NCBI GenBank assembly: GCA_963801035.1
Contig: CAWDDF010000007.1
Location: 558,001 to 622,000 of the forward strand
Direction: 5' to 3'
Source: JACCZX01 sp963801035
GTDB lineage: Bacteria > Pseudomonadota > Gammaproteobacteria > Burkholderiales > Burkholderiaceae_F
Length of the DNA stretch: 64,000 bases
This document shows, piece by piece, positions 52,530-61,932 of this stretch (positions are counted from its first letter, which is position 1; each line of letters opens with the position of its first letter). The notes under the pieces were generated by a model. That model was not told the origin of the DNA, made no database searches, and saw nothing but the letters and a program-made list of their open reading frames with translations. Made by a program: the position numbers and the translations under genes.

Positions 52530-53948
52530 ATGAACGCTTCCGATACCCCAGCCGAGCTGCACGTTGTCTTTCAGATGCAGCGTGCCGCTTACGACGCCAC
52601 CCCGTTTGCCGAGTGGAATGAACGACGCGATCGTCTACAGCGACTGCGTGACTTGATCCGCGACCACGAAAGCGCGATTGAATCTGCGATCGATAGCGAT
52701 TTTGCGGGCCGGCCGCGCATCGAAACTCAGATCAGCGAAATCTTTCCAAGTCTTTCCGAGATTCGCAGTGCCATTAAGCACGGTAAGCGCTGGATGAAAC
52801 CGCGTGGCGCCGGCGTATCGAAGTGGTTCCTGCCGGCGCGTGCGAACGTGGTTCCGCGGCCGCTGGGCGTTGTTGGCATCATCGTTCCATGGAACTATCC
52901 GCTGTTCCTTGCGGTGAGCCCGTTGGTCGCAGCGCTGGCTGCGGGCAATCGCGCGATGATAAAAATGTCGGAATTCACGCCGGCATTTTCAGAGCTGTTT
53001 CAGCGGCTGATCGGCGGCGCATTCCGGTCGAACGAAGTAGCCGTCATTGTCGGCGGTGCGGACGTGGCGGCGCAGTTTTCTGCGTTGCCGTTCGATCATC
53101 TGCTATTCACCGGTTCGACCGCGGTCGGCCGCAAGGTGATGAGTGCGGCTTCGCAAAACCTAACACCGGTTACGTTGGAGTTGGGAGGCAAGTCGCCGGT
53201 CGTGATCACGCCTGGGTATCCGATCGCGCACGCTGCGCAACGCATACTCGCCGGCAAGCTGTTGAACGCGGGCCAGACATGTATTGCGCCCGATTACGTG
53301 CTCGTACCGCGCGGCCAAGTGCAGGAGTTCGTGCAAGCAGCCAAGCAGCAGGCGCAATCGATGTATCCGGCTGGTCTTGATGATCCGGACTACTGCAGCA
53401 TCGTCAACGCGCGGCAGTACGAGCGTCTGGCCGGATACGTTGACGAGGCGCGCGATTCGGGCGCGACGATCGTCCCGATATTTAGCGGTGCAGAACGCAA
53501 TGCTGCCAAACATCGACTTGCGCCCGCTCTGGTGATCGACGCGTCCGCAGATCTCGAACTGATGCGCGAGGAGATCTTCGGTCCGTTGTTGCCGGTGATT
53601 CCATACGATGACGTGAAGGAAGCGATGACGTTCATCAACGCGCACCCGCGTCCGCTCGCGATGTACTGGTTCGACCGCGACGCCAATCGTGCAGAAGTGG
53701 CGCTTAAGAGCACACACGCAGGCGGCGTGTGCCTGAACGAGACACTGGTGCATGCTGCGCAGGAGGATCTGCCGTTCGGTGGCATCGGCCCGTCGGGCAT
53801 GGGCCACTACCATGGCCGCTGGGGCTTCGATACTTTCAGCAAGCTCACGCCGGTATTTCGCCAGTCGCGACTTAACGCGATGAAGCTTTTCCTGCCGCCG
53901 TACAAACCATATGTCGCGAGAGCCTTGCGCTTAATGAAGCGGTTCTGA
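52530..53948 (+). CDS. coniferyl aldehyde dehydrogenase-type aldehyde dehydrogenase
   Basis: The 472-residue NAD(P)-dependent aldehyde dehydrogenase resembles CalB-type coniferyl aldehyde dehydrogenases, the short class 3-like group. VVGIIVPWNYPLFL near residue 112, LELGGKSPVV near 213 with the general-base Glu, and NAGQTCIAPDYV near 248 with the catalytic Cys are present. The C-terminus ends in a hydrophobic/basic stretch (LFLPPYKPYVARALRLMKRF), as in fatty-aldehyde-type relatives, so medium-chain aldehydes are possible substrates. No lignin-pathway genes are nearby. Confidence 0.88.
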   Translation: MNASDTPAELHVVFQMQRAAYDATPFAEWNERRDRLQRLRDLIRDHESAIESAIDSDFAGRPRIETQISEIFPSLSEIRSAIKHGKRWMKPRGAGVSKWFLPARANVVPRPLGVVGIIVPWNYPLFLAVSPLVAALAAGNRAMIKMSEFTPAFSELFQRLIGGAFRSNEVAVIVGGADVAAQFSALPFDHLLFTGSTAVGRKVMSAASQNLTPVTLELGGKSPVVITPGYPIAHAAQRILAGKLLNAGQTCIAPDYVLVPRGQVQEFVQAAKQQAQSMYPAGLDDPDYCSIVNARQYERLAGYVDEARDSGATIVPIFSGAERNAAKHRLAPALVIDASADLELMREEIFGPLLPVIPYDDVKEAMTFINAHPRPLAMYWFDRDANRAEVALKSTHAGGVCLNETLVHAAQEDLPFGGIGPSGMGHYHGRWGFDTFSKLTPVFRQSRLNAMKLFLPPYKPYVARALRLMKRF

Positions 53949-53959
53949 CCTGCGAATTG

Positions 53960-54532
53960 TCAGCTGGCCTTAGCTGGCGTATTGATGTTGGCGAATGCTT
54001 CGACTTCGTCGAAGTCGACCGGCACGACGCCCACCGATAGAAGCCAACGGTGCATTGCCCGCTCACCGCCGGCGACGGCGCTCACAAGATGCTCGGTGCA
54101 ATCGGTTCTCATCACGGCGAATACCGGCTGCAGCCGACCACTAACGCGCGCGCACGCCGCTGATGCAGCCGCAACGGATGCGGCGCCGGTCAGTCGTTTG
54201 ACCAGATCCAACGGCAAATGAGGCGCATCGCACGGGACAATCGCAACCCACTCGGTGCGCGCACGTCTCAGACCGCTGAGCACACCAATCAAGGGCCCTG
54301 GAAACGGTTCGCCGTGCAGCTGTGCGGTGTCATCTTCGACGACCGTGCCCAGCGCTGCGTAGCGCTCGACGTTGCGATTGGCGGAGATCAGCAGCGCACC
54401 CACCTGCGGAGCGAGGCGCTCGACGACGCTGACAATCAGCGGGCGACCTTCGTGAACCACCCATCCCTTGTCGGCTCCACCCATGCGCTCGCCGCGTCCA
54501 CCGGCAAGGATGAGGCCGGTCACGTCGTTCAT
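53960..54532 (-). CDS. mobA: molybdenum cofactor guanylyltransferase MobA
   Basis: MobA attaches GMP from GTP to molybdopterin, making the bis-MGD cofactor. The 190-residue protein starts MNDVTGLILAGGRGERMGGADKGW, the nucleotidyltransferase signature LAGGxxxRMGGxDKG. VPCDAPHLPLDLVKRL near residue 99 holds the metal-binding Asp. It is the third gene of the leftward rne-moaA-mobA run, seven bases after moaA, and converges on the aldehyde dehydrogenase gene. Confidence 0.95.
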   Translation of the reverse strand: MNDVTGLILAGGRGERMGGADKGWVVHEGRPLIVSVVERLAPQVGALLISANRNVERYAALGTVVEDDTAQLHGEPFPGPLIGVLSGLRRARTEWVAIVPCDAPHLPLDLVKRLTGAASVAAASAACARVSGRLQPVFAVMRTDCTEHLVSAVAGGERAMHRWLLSVGVVPVDFDEVEAFANINTPAKAS

Positions 54533-54539
54533 CGGCGTG

Positions 54540-55662
54540 CTAGCCGCCGATGTAGGACATCTCGACTTTCGGCATCTTTGCCGTGGCTTGCGTTCGCAAC
54601 TCGGAGTAGCGATCGTCGCGCCCGCGCCAGATGCCAGCTATTGCCGCCTCGAGTTGCGAGTCGGTCGGCGGCGAATCCTGATCTTGAGGGCGTAGCAGTG
54701 CACGCAAGTCGTGTCCCTGATGAGCGAATAGGCAGAGATAAAGCTTTCCTTCGGTTGACAGTCGTGCTCGCGTGCACTCGCGGCAGAACGCCCGTGAAAC
54801 ACTCGAAATAACTCCAATCTCACCTTGCCCGTCGCGATAGCGCCAGCGCTCGGCGACTTCACCGGTGTAGTTGGCATCGATCGGCTCCAGTGCAAACTGC
54901 TCGCCGATAAGTCGCAGAACGTCGCTGGACGGCACCACTTCGTCCATGCGCCAACCGTTTGACGTGCCAACGTCCATGTATTCGATAAACCGAACGATAT
55001 GGCCGGTGCCGCGAAAGTAGCGCGCCATCGCCGACGATCTCACGTTCGTTGACACCGCGTTTGACGACCATGTTGATTTTCACAGGCGCCAATCCGGCGG
55101 CTGTCGCAGCGTCGATCCCCGCAAGCACGTCACGCACCGGGAAATCGACGTCGTTCATGCGCCGAAAGGTCACATCATCGAGCCCGTCGAGCGAAACGGT
55201 GATTCGCTTCAAACCCGCGTCCGCAAGCTGCTGCGCTTTGCGAGCGAGCACTGAGCCGTTCGTCGTCAGCGCGATATCGACCGGTCTGCCGCTGCGAGTC
55301 GTCATCGGAGACAACATCGCGATCAGCTTGTGCAGATCCTTGCGCAACAGCGGCTCGCCGCCCGTCAATCGAATTTTCTCGACGCCTTGTTGGACGAATG
55401 CGCGAGCAAGCCGTGCGATCTCCTCGAAGGTCAGCAGATCCGCATGACGCAGGAAGCGATAGTTCGAATCGAAAACTTCCTTCGGCATGCAATAGGTACA
55501 CCGAAAGTTGCAGCGATCGGTAACCGAGATGCGCAAATCGCGCAACGGACGCCCGAGTTCGTCGGCAAGCTCACCGCCTGCCGGCGTTTCCGCATAACCG
55601 CCACGCGCGCGCGACGGGCTCGCCAGGCGCGAATCGATCAGCGGGATGACGCGGCTTGTCAT
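54540..55662 (-). CDS. moaA: GTP 3',8-cyclase MoaA, one frameshift
   Basis: MoaA is the radical SAM enzyme that starts molybdenum cofactor synthesis from GTP. The N-terminal frame has the CNFRCTYC cluster (Cys-x3-Cys-x2-Cys) near residue 52, LTGGEPLLRKDL near 98 and VVKRGVNEREIV near 209. One extra base near 55031 breaks it there. The other frame continues with AMARYFRGTGHIVRFIEYMDVG, the C-terminal cluster cysteines (FCRECTRARL) and the final Gly-Gly needed for activity. Repaired length is about 373 residues. It is 12 bases downstream of rne. Confidence 0.92.
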
Positions 55663-55674
55663 GGCACGATGCGA

Positions 55675-58572
55675 TTAAGCGCTGGCTCGCTCCTGGGTGT
55701 GCTGCGTTTCGACTTGCACCAGTGGTGAATCGTCCACCGGCGGCAGCTGCGGACGCTCGCGGCGTGCGCGAGGTGGCCGAGGCTCGGACGCCATCTTCGC
55801 CTGCGCTTCGGCGTGCCGCTCAGGAGCTGTTTGTACGAGCATCAGGCCAGCGCTTTGCAGCACGGGCTGTAATTCATCGATCGGCAACGGTGCCTGCTGT
55901 ACGACGGGTAGCGCAATCATCGTTGGTGCGGTGACCGTGGGGGGAATGCGCACTGCGGTAATGTTGGTGACAGCCAACCCTTCGTGCATCGGTTCGGACG
56001 GAGGCGTCGAAGCGACGGTTTCCACCAACGGCTCATTAACGAGCGCCGATGGCGTTTGAATAACTACATCAATTTCAGGCTGGTCGACAGACGGTTCTGA
56101 AAACCTAGTCTCGTCATCGGCTTGGTCAGCACTTAGCGCATTGCCATTTCCACTCATCGCTGCGTCAGCGCCGCTTTCGCCTCGACCGCCCCGGCCACGC
56201 CGGCGCCGGCGTCTGCGGCCTCGGTCTTCCTGACCTTCGGCACGCCCGGCTTCGGCGACCGAATCAGCAGTCATCAGCGTGCCGACGGCGGCGATCGAAG
56301 GCGACGGTCCGATGTCTTCGGGCATCGTCACACGCTCAGCCACCTCAGCGACGATCGACTTGTCTCTTTCAGGACGACCGCGGGGTTTGCGCTTTTCGCC
56401 TGTCCCGTCTGCGGCCCGTGCATCTGGCAACGGCGTCTGCTCCTTGCGTGGCTTGCCATCCAATTTAGCGGCCGCGGGGCGTCGCTCATCGGGACGCCGC
56501 GTATCGCGCTTGGCCTCACGATGAACATCGTCGCTTGTCTGCCGTGCGTCTGCATCGCGCTTGCCGTCACGGCGCTCGCCGGGTTTGCCATCACGTCTGC
56601 CATCGCGCCGGCCGTCACGCCGCCCATCGCCTTGGCCGCGGCCTCGTCGACCCTCGCCTCGACCCGGATGATCGGTGCGGGCCGCCCTTGCCGAGGTCGG
56701 CGTTGGCGATACGACGATGGGTGCAGGCTCGGCGATGTCGCTGCCCGTAAAGAACGCGACGATTCGATCCCACATGCTGACCTGCGGGGAGCGCTCAGAC
56801 GGTGCCGCCGTCACCGCAACGGGTGTCGGCTGCACCGGCATCGGCGCAGGGGTCTCAGGCACGATGCCCTTGACCACCGCCTCTTGCCGCGCGCGAACGC
56901 TCTCGTCGCCGGATTTGCCGCGGATGCCGGATAGATAGGGCGTGTCGGTGCTCGGCGCCAGCTCGGCTGCACGCTCGAAGCTCGCTTTCGCTACTTCGAG
57001 TCGCGAATCGTCATGCCGCAGGCGTTCGATGTGATAGTGCGGCGTGTCGATGAACTTGTTGGGAATCAATACGACCGACAAACGCAAGCGCGCTTCGATC
57101 TTCGCGATGTCCGCACGCTTTTCGTTCAACAGATAACTTGCGACTTCCACCGGAACCTGCGCGTGCACTGCGGCCGTGCCTTCCTTCATCGCTTCTTCCT
57201 GCAGGATGCGCAGGATGTGCAGCGCCGAGCTTTCGGTGTCTCTGATGACGCCGACACCATTGCAGCGCGGGCACGTGACGTGACTACCCTCGTTCAACGC
57301 GGGACGGATTCGTTGGCGCGATAGCTCCATCAAGCCGAAGCGTGAAATCTTGCCCATCTGCACGCGTGCTCGGTCGTAATGCAGCGCATCTTTCAAACGT
57401 GCTTCTACCTGGCGCTGGTTCTTCAAATCCTCCATGTCGATGAAGTCGATGACGATCAACCCACCGAGATCGCGCAACCGAAGCTGCCGTGCCACTTCGT
57501 CGGCCGCTTCAAGGTTCGTGCGCATTGCGGTTTCTTCGATGTCGGAACCCTTGGTGGAGCGCGCAGAGTTCACATCGACTGAAACCAGCGCTTCGGTGTG
57601 ATCGACAACGATCGAGCCGCCCGACGGTAGCGGCACCTGCCGCGAGTACGCGGTTTCGATCTGGTGTTCGATCTGAAAGCGCGAGAACAGCGGGACGTCG
57701 TCCTTGTAGCGCTTCACGCGCTGCAGGTTGTCGGGCATCACGTGCGCCATGAACTGGCGGGCCTGTTCGTAGATATCGTCGGTATCGACCAGGATCTCGC
57801 CGATTTCGGGATGGAAGTAATCGCGAATCGCCCGAATCACCAGGTTCGATTCTTCAACGATGAGGAATGGCGGAGGGTTGGCGCGCTTTAACCGTTGTCC
57901 ATCGGGCCCGTTCGGCGTGTCGACGTAAGTGGTGGTCTTGTTGCCTTCGGAGTCGTTTACAACCAACTCGTATTGGGGGCGGCCGGCACCTTCGATCGCG
58001 TGCCACAGCTTCATCAGATAGTTCAGGTCCCACTGCAGCTCTTCAACAGAGCGTCCGATGCCTGCAGTGCGCGCGATGATCGACATGCCGGACGGCAGCT
58101 CGAGCTGGTCCATCGTCTCGCGCAACTCCTGCCGGTCTTCGCCCTCGATCCGCCGTGAAACGCCGCCACCTCGCGGATTGTTCGGCATCAGCACCAGATA
58201 ACGGCCGGCAAGCGAAATGAACGTCGTGAGCGCCGCGCCTTTGTTGCCGCGCTCCTCCTTCTCGATCTGGACGACGAGTTCCTGGCCTTCCTTCAGCGCG
58301 TCCTGGATACGCGCGGTGCGTACATCGACGCCGTCGCGAAAGTAAACCTTGGAAACCTCCTTGAAGGGTAAAAAGCCGTGGCGCTCTTCGCCGTAATCGA
58401 CAAAGCAGGCTTCCAGGCTGGGCTCCACGCGGGTAACAACGCCCTTGTAGATATTGGACTTGCGTTGTTCGCGGCCGGCGGTCTCGATATCGATGTCGAC
58501 CAGCCGTTGACCGTCAACGATGGCCACGCGCAGTTCTTCTGCATGCGTGGCATTGAACAACATGCGTTTCAT
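55675..58572 (-). CDS. rne: ribonuclease E
   Basis: RNase E is the main mRNA-decay and rRNA-processing endonuclease and degradosome scaffold. I start at the ATG at 58572, placed well after GAGGAG, giving MKRMLFNATHAEELRVAI and 965 residues. The S1 domain lies at about 37-120, the DNase I-like catalytic domain has SVDVNS (Asp333) and VIDFIDMED (Asp376), and the zinc-link CPRC is at 434-437. After about residue 550 comes a long disordered scaffold, arginine-rich with repeated RRDG units near 645-680 and acidic/proline-rich later, as in betaproteobacterial RNase E. moaA and mobA follow on the same strand. Confidence 0.97.
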   Translation of the reverse strand: MKRMLFNATHAEELRVAIVDGQRLVDIDIETAGREQRKSNIYKGVVTRVEPSLEACFVDYGEERHGFLPFKEVSKVYFRDGVDVRTARIQDALKEGQELVVQIEKEERGNKGAALTTFISLAGRYLVLMPNNPRGGGVSRRIEGEDRQELRETMDQLELPSGMSIIARTAGIGRSVEELQWDLNYLMKLWHAIEGAGRPQYELVVNDSEGNKTTTYVDTPNGPDGQRLKRANPPPFLIVEESNLVIRAIRDYFHPEIGEILVDTDDIYEQARQFMAHVMPDNLQRVKRYKDDVPLFSRFQIEHQIETAYSRQVPLPSGGSIVVDHTEALVSVDVNSARSTKGSDIEETAMRTNLEAADEVARQLRLRDLGGLIVIDFIDMEDLKNQRQVEARLKDALHYDRARVQMGKISRFGLMELSRQRIRPALNEGSHVTCPRCNGVGVIRDTESSALHILRILQEEAMKEGTAAVHAQVPVEVASYLLNEKRADIAKIEARLRLSVVLIPNKFIDTPHYHIERLRHDDSRLEVAKASFERAAELAPSTDTPYLSGIRGKSGDESVRARQEAVVKGIVPETPAPMPVQPTPVAVTAAPSERSPQVSMWDRIVAFFTGSDIAEPAPIVVSPTPTSARAARTDHPGRGEGRRGRGQGDGRRDGRRDGRRDGKPGERRDGKRDADARQTSDDVHREAKRDTRRPDERRPAAAKLDGKPRKEQTPLPDARAADGTGEKRKPRGRPERDKSIVAEVAERVTMPEDIGPSPSIAAVGTLMTADSVAEAGRAEGQEDRGRRRRRRRGRGGRGESGADAAMSGNGNALSADQADDETRFSEPSVDQPEIDVVIQTPSALVNEPLVETVASTPPSEPMHEGLAVTNITAVRIPPTVTAPTMIALPVVQQAPLPIDELQPVLQSAGLMLVQTAPERHAEAQAKMASEPRPPRARRERPQLPPVDDSPLVQVETQHTQERASA

Positions 58573-59072
58573 CAGCACTCCTCTGCGCCTTCAACTTGGC
58601 GCTGTTGTTGTGCTGAAACGAAACTGCCGGAAACTAAAGTCTCAGGTGTCGGAAATGCAAGCTGTCCGCACCGCAAGCGGGCGGGCAGTAACAATGCAAC
58701 GTGCGTTCAAAAGACGACGCGCAGTCCACGGGCCGGCGCCAGCTTGGCGCGGCTCGAAATCTTCAACGTGAAAGGCGGATCGCATGGAGCACTGTTCCGG
58801 AGGCCTGGTCTCGTTAGCTCGTTATTCTGAGGTCCGAACAAAAATCGTTTCAGCGAAACCGGCTCATCGCCGGCTCGGGTGCAGCCGTTGCGATCATCGA
58901 ACAAAGACCATCGCGTGCTGCGAATTCAGGAGGTGATCGCCACCTCCACATGCCCTGGCCGCTACGCGTCAAGGCGCCTGTGCGGAGATGAGCCTGGCTA
59001 CAATCTCCGCGATGCGGGGCTCAGTTGCTTTCAGTTGTTTGCAAATGTCCCAACCGCGTGAGTATAGGCAAG
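58573..59072. other. 500-base divergent region between rne and rluC
   Basis: No protein gene is evident. The left part is presumably the leader of rne, whose E. coli counterpart carries a long 5' UTR for autoregulation. A perfect 7-bp inverted repeat, GGAGGTG-ATCGC-CACCTCC, sits at 58929-58947. A TACAAT box at 58999-59004 could be the -10 element for rluC, though no good -35 is visible. Confidence 0.5.
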
Positions 59073-60101
59073 ATGGGCGGCTCCGGTAAAACCAGAAAAG
59101 CGGGGGTGGGCGAAGGGGCCGGCGGGCTGGAGCGCGCGCCTCAAGAGTCGGTTTCGGCTGATCGCGCGTCGTACAGGACTATCGGCCCTGAGGCCGAAGG
59201 CCAGCGGCTCGACAATTATTTGATACGGATCGCCAAGGGAGTGCCCAAAAGTCACGTTTACCGGATCGTGCGGCAGGGCGAGGTACGGGTGAACAAGGGC
59301 AGGGTTGGGATCGACTACCGATTGGCTGCCGGCGACCAAATACGCATTCCACCGATCCGCGTTGCGGAGCGAACCCCGGCCCGGTTAACCGCCAGCTCGG
59401 CGACGATGCCGCCCATTCTGTTCGAAGACGAGCACCTGATGGCGGTCGACAAGCCCGCCGGGCTGGCGGCGCATGGCGGCAGCGGCATTGCCTTTGGGCT
59501 GATCGAGCGAGTCCGTGCGGCACGGCCAAATCAGCCGTTTTTGGAGCTGGTGCACCGGCTCGACCGCGAAACGTCGGGCATCTTGTTGCTGGCAAAGTCA
59601 CGCCGCGCCTTGCTCGAATTGCACGGCGACCTCCGCGAGGGGCGTGTCGAAAAGCGCTACCTCGCACTGGTCAAGGGCGATTGGGTGAATGATCGGCAGC
59701 ACGTCCGGGTGCCACTGACGAAGTACACGAACCGCCATGGGGAGCGTCGTGTCAGCGTTGACGCTGAAGGCATGGAATCACATACGGTGTTCAGCCTGCG
59801 CCAGCGCTACGGTGAGTTTTCGCTGCTGGAAGCAGACCTCAAAACAGGGCGCACACATCAGATTCGCGTGCACCTGTCGCATCTCGGATTTCCGATCATC
59901 GGTGACGACAAGTATGGCGACTTCGAGTTGAACAAACGACTGGCACGCGCCGACCCGGCAGGCAACCCGCCGCGGCTGACACGAATGTTCCTGCACGCGG
60001 GCGCAGTGGACTTCAAGCATCCGGTCAGTAGCCGCCCGATGGCACTCGAAGCACCGCTGCCGCGCGAGTGCGTTGAATTTCTGAAAGGGCTGTCAGCCTG
60101 A
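59073..60101 (+). CDS. rluC: 23S rRNA pseudouridine synthase RluC
   Basis: RluC-type synthases make pseudouridines 955, 2504 and 2580 in 23S rRNA. From the ATG at 59073 the protein has 342 residues; a GTG at 59058 is an alternative. An S4 RNA-binding domain (EGQRLDNYLIRIAKGVPKSHVYRIV) lies at about 45-100, and the catalytic Asp is in LVHRLDRETSGILLLAKS near residue 165. GRTHQIRVHLSHLGFPIIGDDKYG near 265 is typical of RluA/C/D. The gene is divergent from rne, the usual arrangement. Confidence 0.95.
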   Translation: MGGSGKTRKAGVGEGAGGLERAPQESVSADRASYRTIGPEAEGQRLDNYLIRIAKGVPKSHVYRIVRQGEVRVNKGRVGIDYRLAAGDQIRIPPIRVAERTPARLTASSATMPPILFEDEHLMAVDKPAGLAAHGGSGIAFGLIERVRAARPNQPFLELVHRLDRETSGILLLAKSRRALLELHGDLREGRVEKRYLALVKGDWVNDRQHVRVPLTKYTNRHGERRVSVDAEGMESHTVFSLRQRYGEFSLLEADLKTGRTHQIRVHLSHLGFPIIGDDKYGDFELNKRLARADPAGNPPRLTRMFLHAGAVDFKHPVSSRPMALEAPLPRECVEFLKGLSA

Positions 60102-60188
60102 TGAAATGCAGGCCGCGAGGAGCGCGCAGAGCTGCAGGTCGGGCACCAGAACCGAGATCGTGGCGCGCAGTAGTCTTGGATCGGGCTG

Positions 60189-60842
60189 ATGCGGCGATTT
60201 GATCTGATCGTTTTCGACTGGGACGGCACGATCGTCGATTCCACCGCGATGATCGCCGCCAGCATTAGAAGTGCCGCCGCCGATCTCGGGCTGGTGGTGC
60301 CGACGATCGAACAGGCGAGCCATGTGATTGGCCTGGGCTTGCTCGATGCTCTGTCGCACGCCGTTCCCGGTTTGGCAACGGAGCGCGCCGAAGAATTTTC
60401 AGCGCGCTATCGGCACCACTATCTGGCCGGCGAGCCGGAGATCGTGCTGTTCGAAGGGATGCGAACAATGCTCGATGAGCTTAGCTCGAGCGGCGTGCCG
60501 CTGGCGGTCGCAACGGGCAAGACGCGCCGCGGATTGGCGCGCGCGTTTGAGACCACTGGTTTGGGGCGGCTTTTCGCGTCGTCGCGCTGCGCCGACGAAT
60601 CTCAATCGAAGCCGCATCCTGCAATGCTTCTCGAGCTCGCCAGCGAGCTCAACGTTGTGCCTCAGCGGATACTGATGATCGGTGACACGACACACGATTT
60701 GCAGATGGCTGCGTCGGCGGGCGTACACGGTTTGGGTGTGACGTATGGCGCGCATTTGCACGAGCACCTGAGTGCGCATGCCGCGTTGGCTTTTGTGAAC
60801 TCAGTGCCAGAACTACGCACGTGGCTGGCAGCCAATCTCTAA
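60189..60842 (+). CDS. HAD-superfamily phosphatase (subfamily IA)
   Basis: The 217-residue protein carries the HAD motifs: nucleophile Asp10 in FDWDGTIVDST, motif II VATGKTRRG near 104 and motif IV IGDTTHDLQMAASAG near 170. The alpha-helical cap follows motif I. It resembles phosphoglycolate phosphatase-like HAD proteins found downstream of rluC in Burkholderiales, but the substrate is not certain. Its 3' end overlaps the next gene by 22 bases. Confidence 0.9.
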   Translation: MRRFDLIVFDWDGTIVDSTAMIAASIRSAAADLGLVVPTIEQASHVIGLGLLDALSHAVPGLATERAEEFSARYRHHYLAGEPEIVLFEGMRTMLDELSSSGVPLAVATGKTRRGLARAFETTGLGRLFASSRCADESQSKPHPAMLLELASELNVVPQRILMIGDTTHDLQMAASAGVHGLGVTYGAHLHEHLSAHAALAFVNSVPELRTWLAANL

Positions 60843-61216
60843 TCGACATTTGCGCATCAGCGGCGCTGCTGAATGGCGGGCAGGGTGTTCGCTTCGAGGT
60901 CGATATTGGCGGGCGGAATGCTCCGGCGTTCGCGGTTCGCTACGGCGGGCGCGCGTTTGCGTATCTGAATCGATGCGCACATGTGGCAATGGAATTGGAC
61001 TGGAAGCCTGGAATGTTCTTCGACTTCGATGCTGAGTATTTGCTGTGTTCTACGCACGGCGCGTTTTACGATCCTGCGACCGGCGCGTGTCGCGGTGGTG
61101 CGTGTAACGGCTACGGCGGCCTGCGCGCGCTGAAGGTCATCGAAAGGGACGGCAGAGTGCTGTGGCAGCCCGATGGCTACGCAGAGCCGCCGCAGCAAAC
61201 TGGCGCGGCAACTTAA
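60821..61216 (+). CDS. Rieske [2Fe-2S] domain protein
   Basis: The 131-residue protein is a small Rieske ferredoxin-like protein. The cluster ligands are RCAHV (Cys-x-His) near residue 52 and CSTHGAFYDPATGACRGG (Cys-x2-His) near 76. It has no membrane anchor or signal peptide, unlike the bc1 Rieske subunit. The start is GTG at 60821, inside the end of the HAD gene, giving MAGSQSLIDICAS; the HAD-Rieske pair is usually followed by sppA in Burkholderiales, which is absent here. The electron-transfer partner is unknown. Confidence 0.88.
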   Translation: MAGSQSLIDICASAALLNGGQGVRFEVDIGGRNAPAFAVRYGGRAFAYLNRCAHVAMELDWKPGMFFDFDAEYLLCSTHGAFYDPATGACRGGACNGYGGLRALKVIERDGRVLWQPDGYAEPPQQTGAAT

Positions 61217-61221
61217 GCAAC

Positions 61222-61932
61222 TTAGGCAAGCAAACAGAACACGGCAGGCCGTTTGGCAAGTGACGAGCGCGCGGCAGAAGTCTCAGCGCGCCACTGCTCG
61301 ACGGTGCATTGTCGAACGAACTCGCGTTCGCCGGTAAGGTCTACGGCCACAGCGAGCCGCGTCGTCGGCCGGCAATGCTGCAGCAACGCGTCGAACAACG
61401 CGACATTCCTGTAGGGCGTTTCAATAAAAATCTGTGTCTCGCTTTTCGCTTTGGACTCCAACGCGCGGATCGCTGAGGCACGCTCTTCCGCGGCGATTGG
61501 CAGGTAACCGACGAAGCGAAAGTGTTGGCCGTTCAGGCCGCTCGCCATCAGTGCCAACATGATCGACGATGGGCCCACCAGCGGCCTTACAGCCCACCCG
61601 TCGCGATGAGCCGCTGCGACCAGCGTCGCACCCGGATCTGCCACCGCGGGACAGCCGGCCTCCGACAGCAGGGCGATGTCGCTGCCGGCACGTAGCGGTG
61701 CGAGCCATGTGGCGATGTCCGCGTCCGGCGGCGCGTGCCCGATTTCGACAATCGACAGGTCGCGCAGTGGCTTCGGATGGTTGACTTCCTTCAAGAAGGC
61801 ACGCGCTGATTTGGCGTCTTCCACCAGAAAGTGTTCGATGCGATGTGCAAGCGTCATCGCAGTCGCCGGAAGCACAGCATGTGGTGCAGCCGTTGAAATC
61901 GGCGTGGGCAGCAGATACAGCGTGCCACTCAT
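61222..61932 (-). CDS. RsmI-like SAM-dependent methyltransferase (tetrapyrrole methylase family)
   Basis: The 236-residue protein has the tetrapyrrole-methylase/RsmI fold: a SGTLYLLPTPI start, GSDIALLSEAGCPAVADPGATLV near residue 86 and VGPSSIMLALMASGLNGQHFRF near 120. RsmI methylates C1402 of 16S rRNA, but this shorter paralogue, found beside maf, diverges from canonical RsmI and its target is unproven. It starts at the ATG at 61932, overlapping the maf stop (ATGA), so the two genes are coupled. In-frame sequence upstream lies inside maf. Confidence 0.85.
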   Translation of the reverse strand: MSGTLYLLPTPISTAAPHAVLPATAMTLAHRIEHFLVEDAKSARAFLKEVNHPKPLRDLSIVEIGHAPPDADIATWLAPLRAGSDIALLSEAGCPAVADPGATLVAAAHRDGWAVRPLVGPSSIMLALMASGLNGQHFRFVGYLPIAAEERASAIRALESKAKSETQIFIETPYRNVALFDALLQHCRPTTRLAVAVDLTGEREFVRQCTVEQWRAETSAARSSLAKRPAVFCLLA

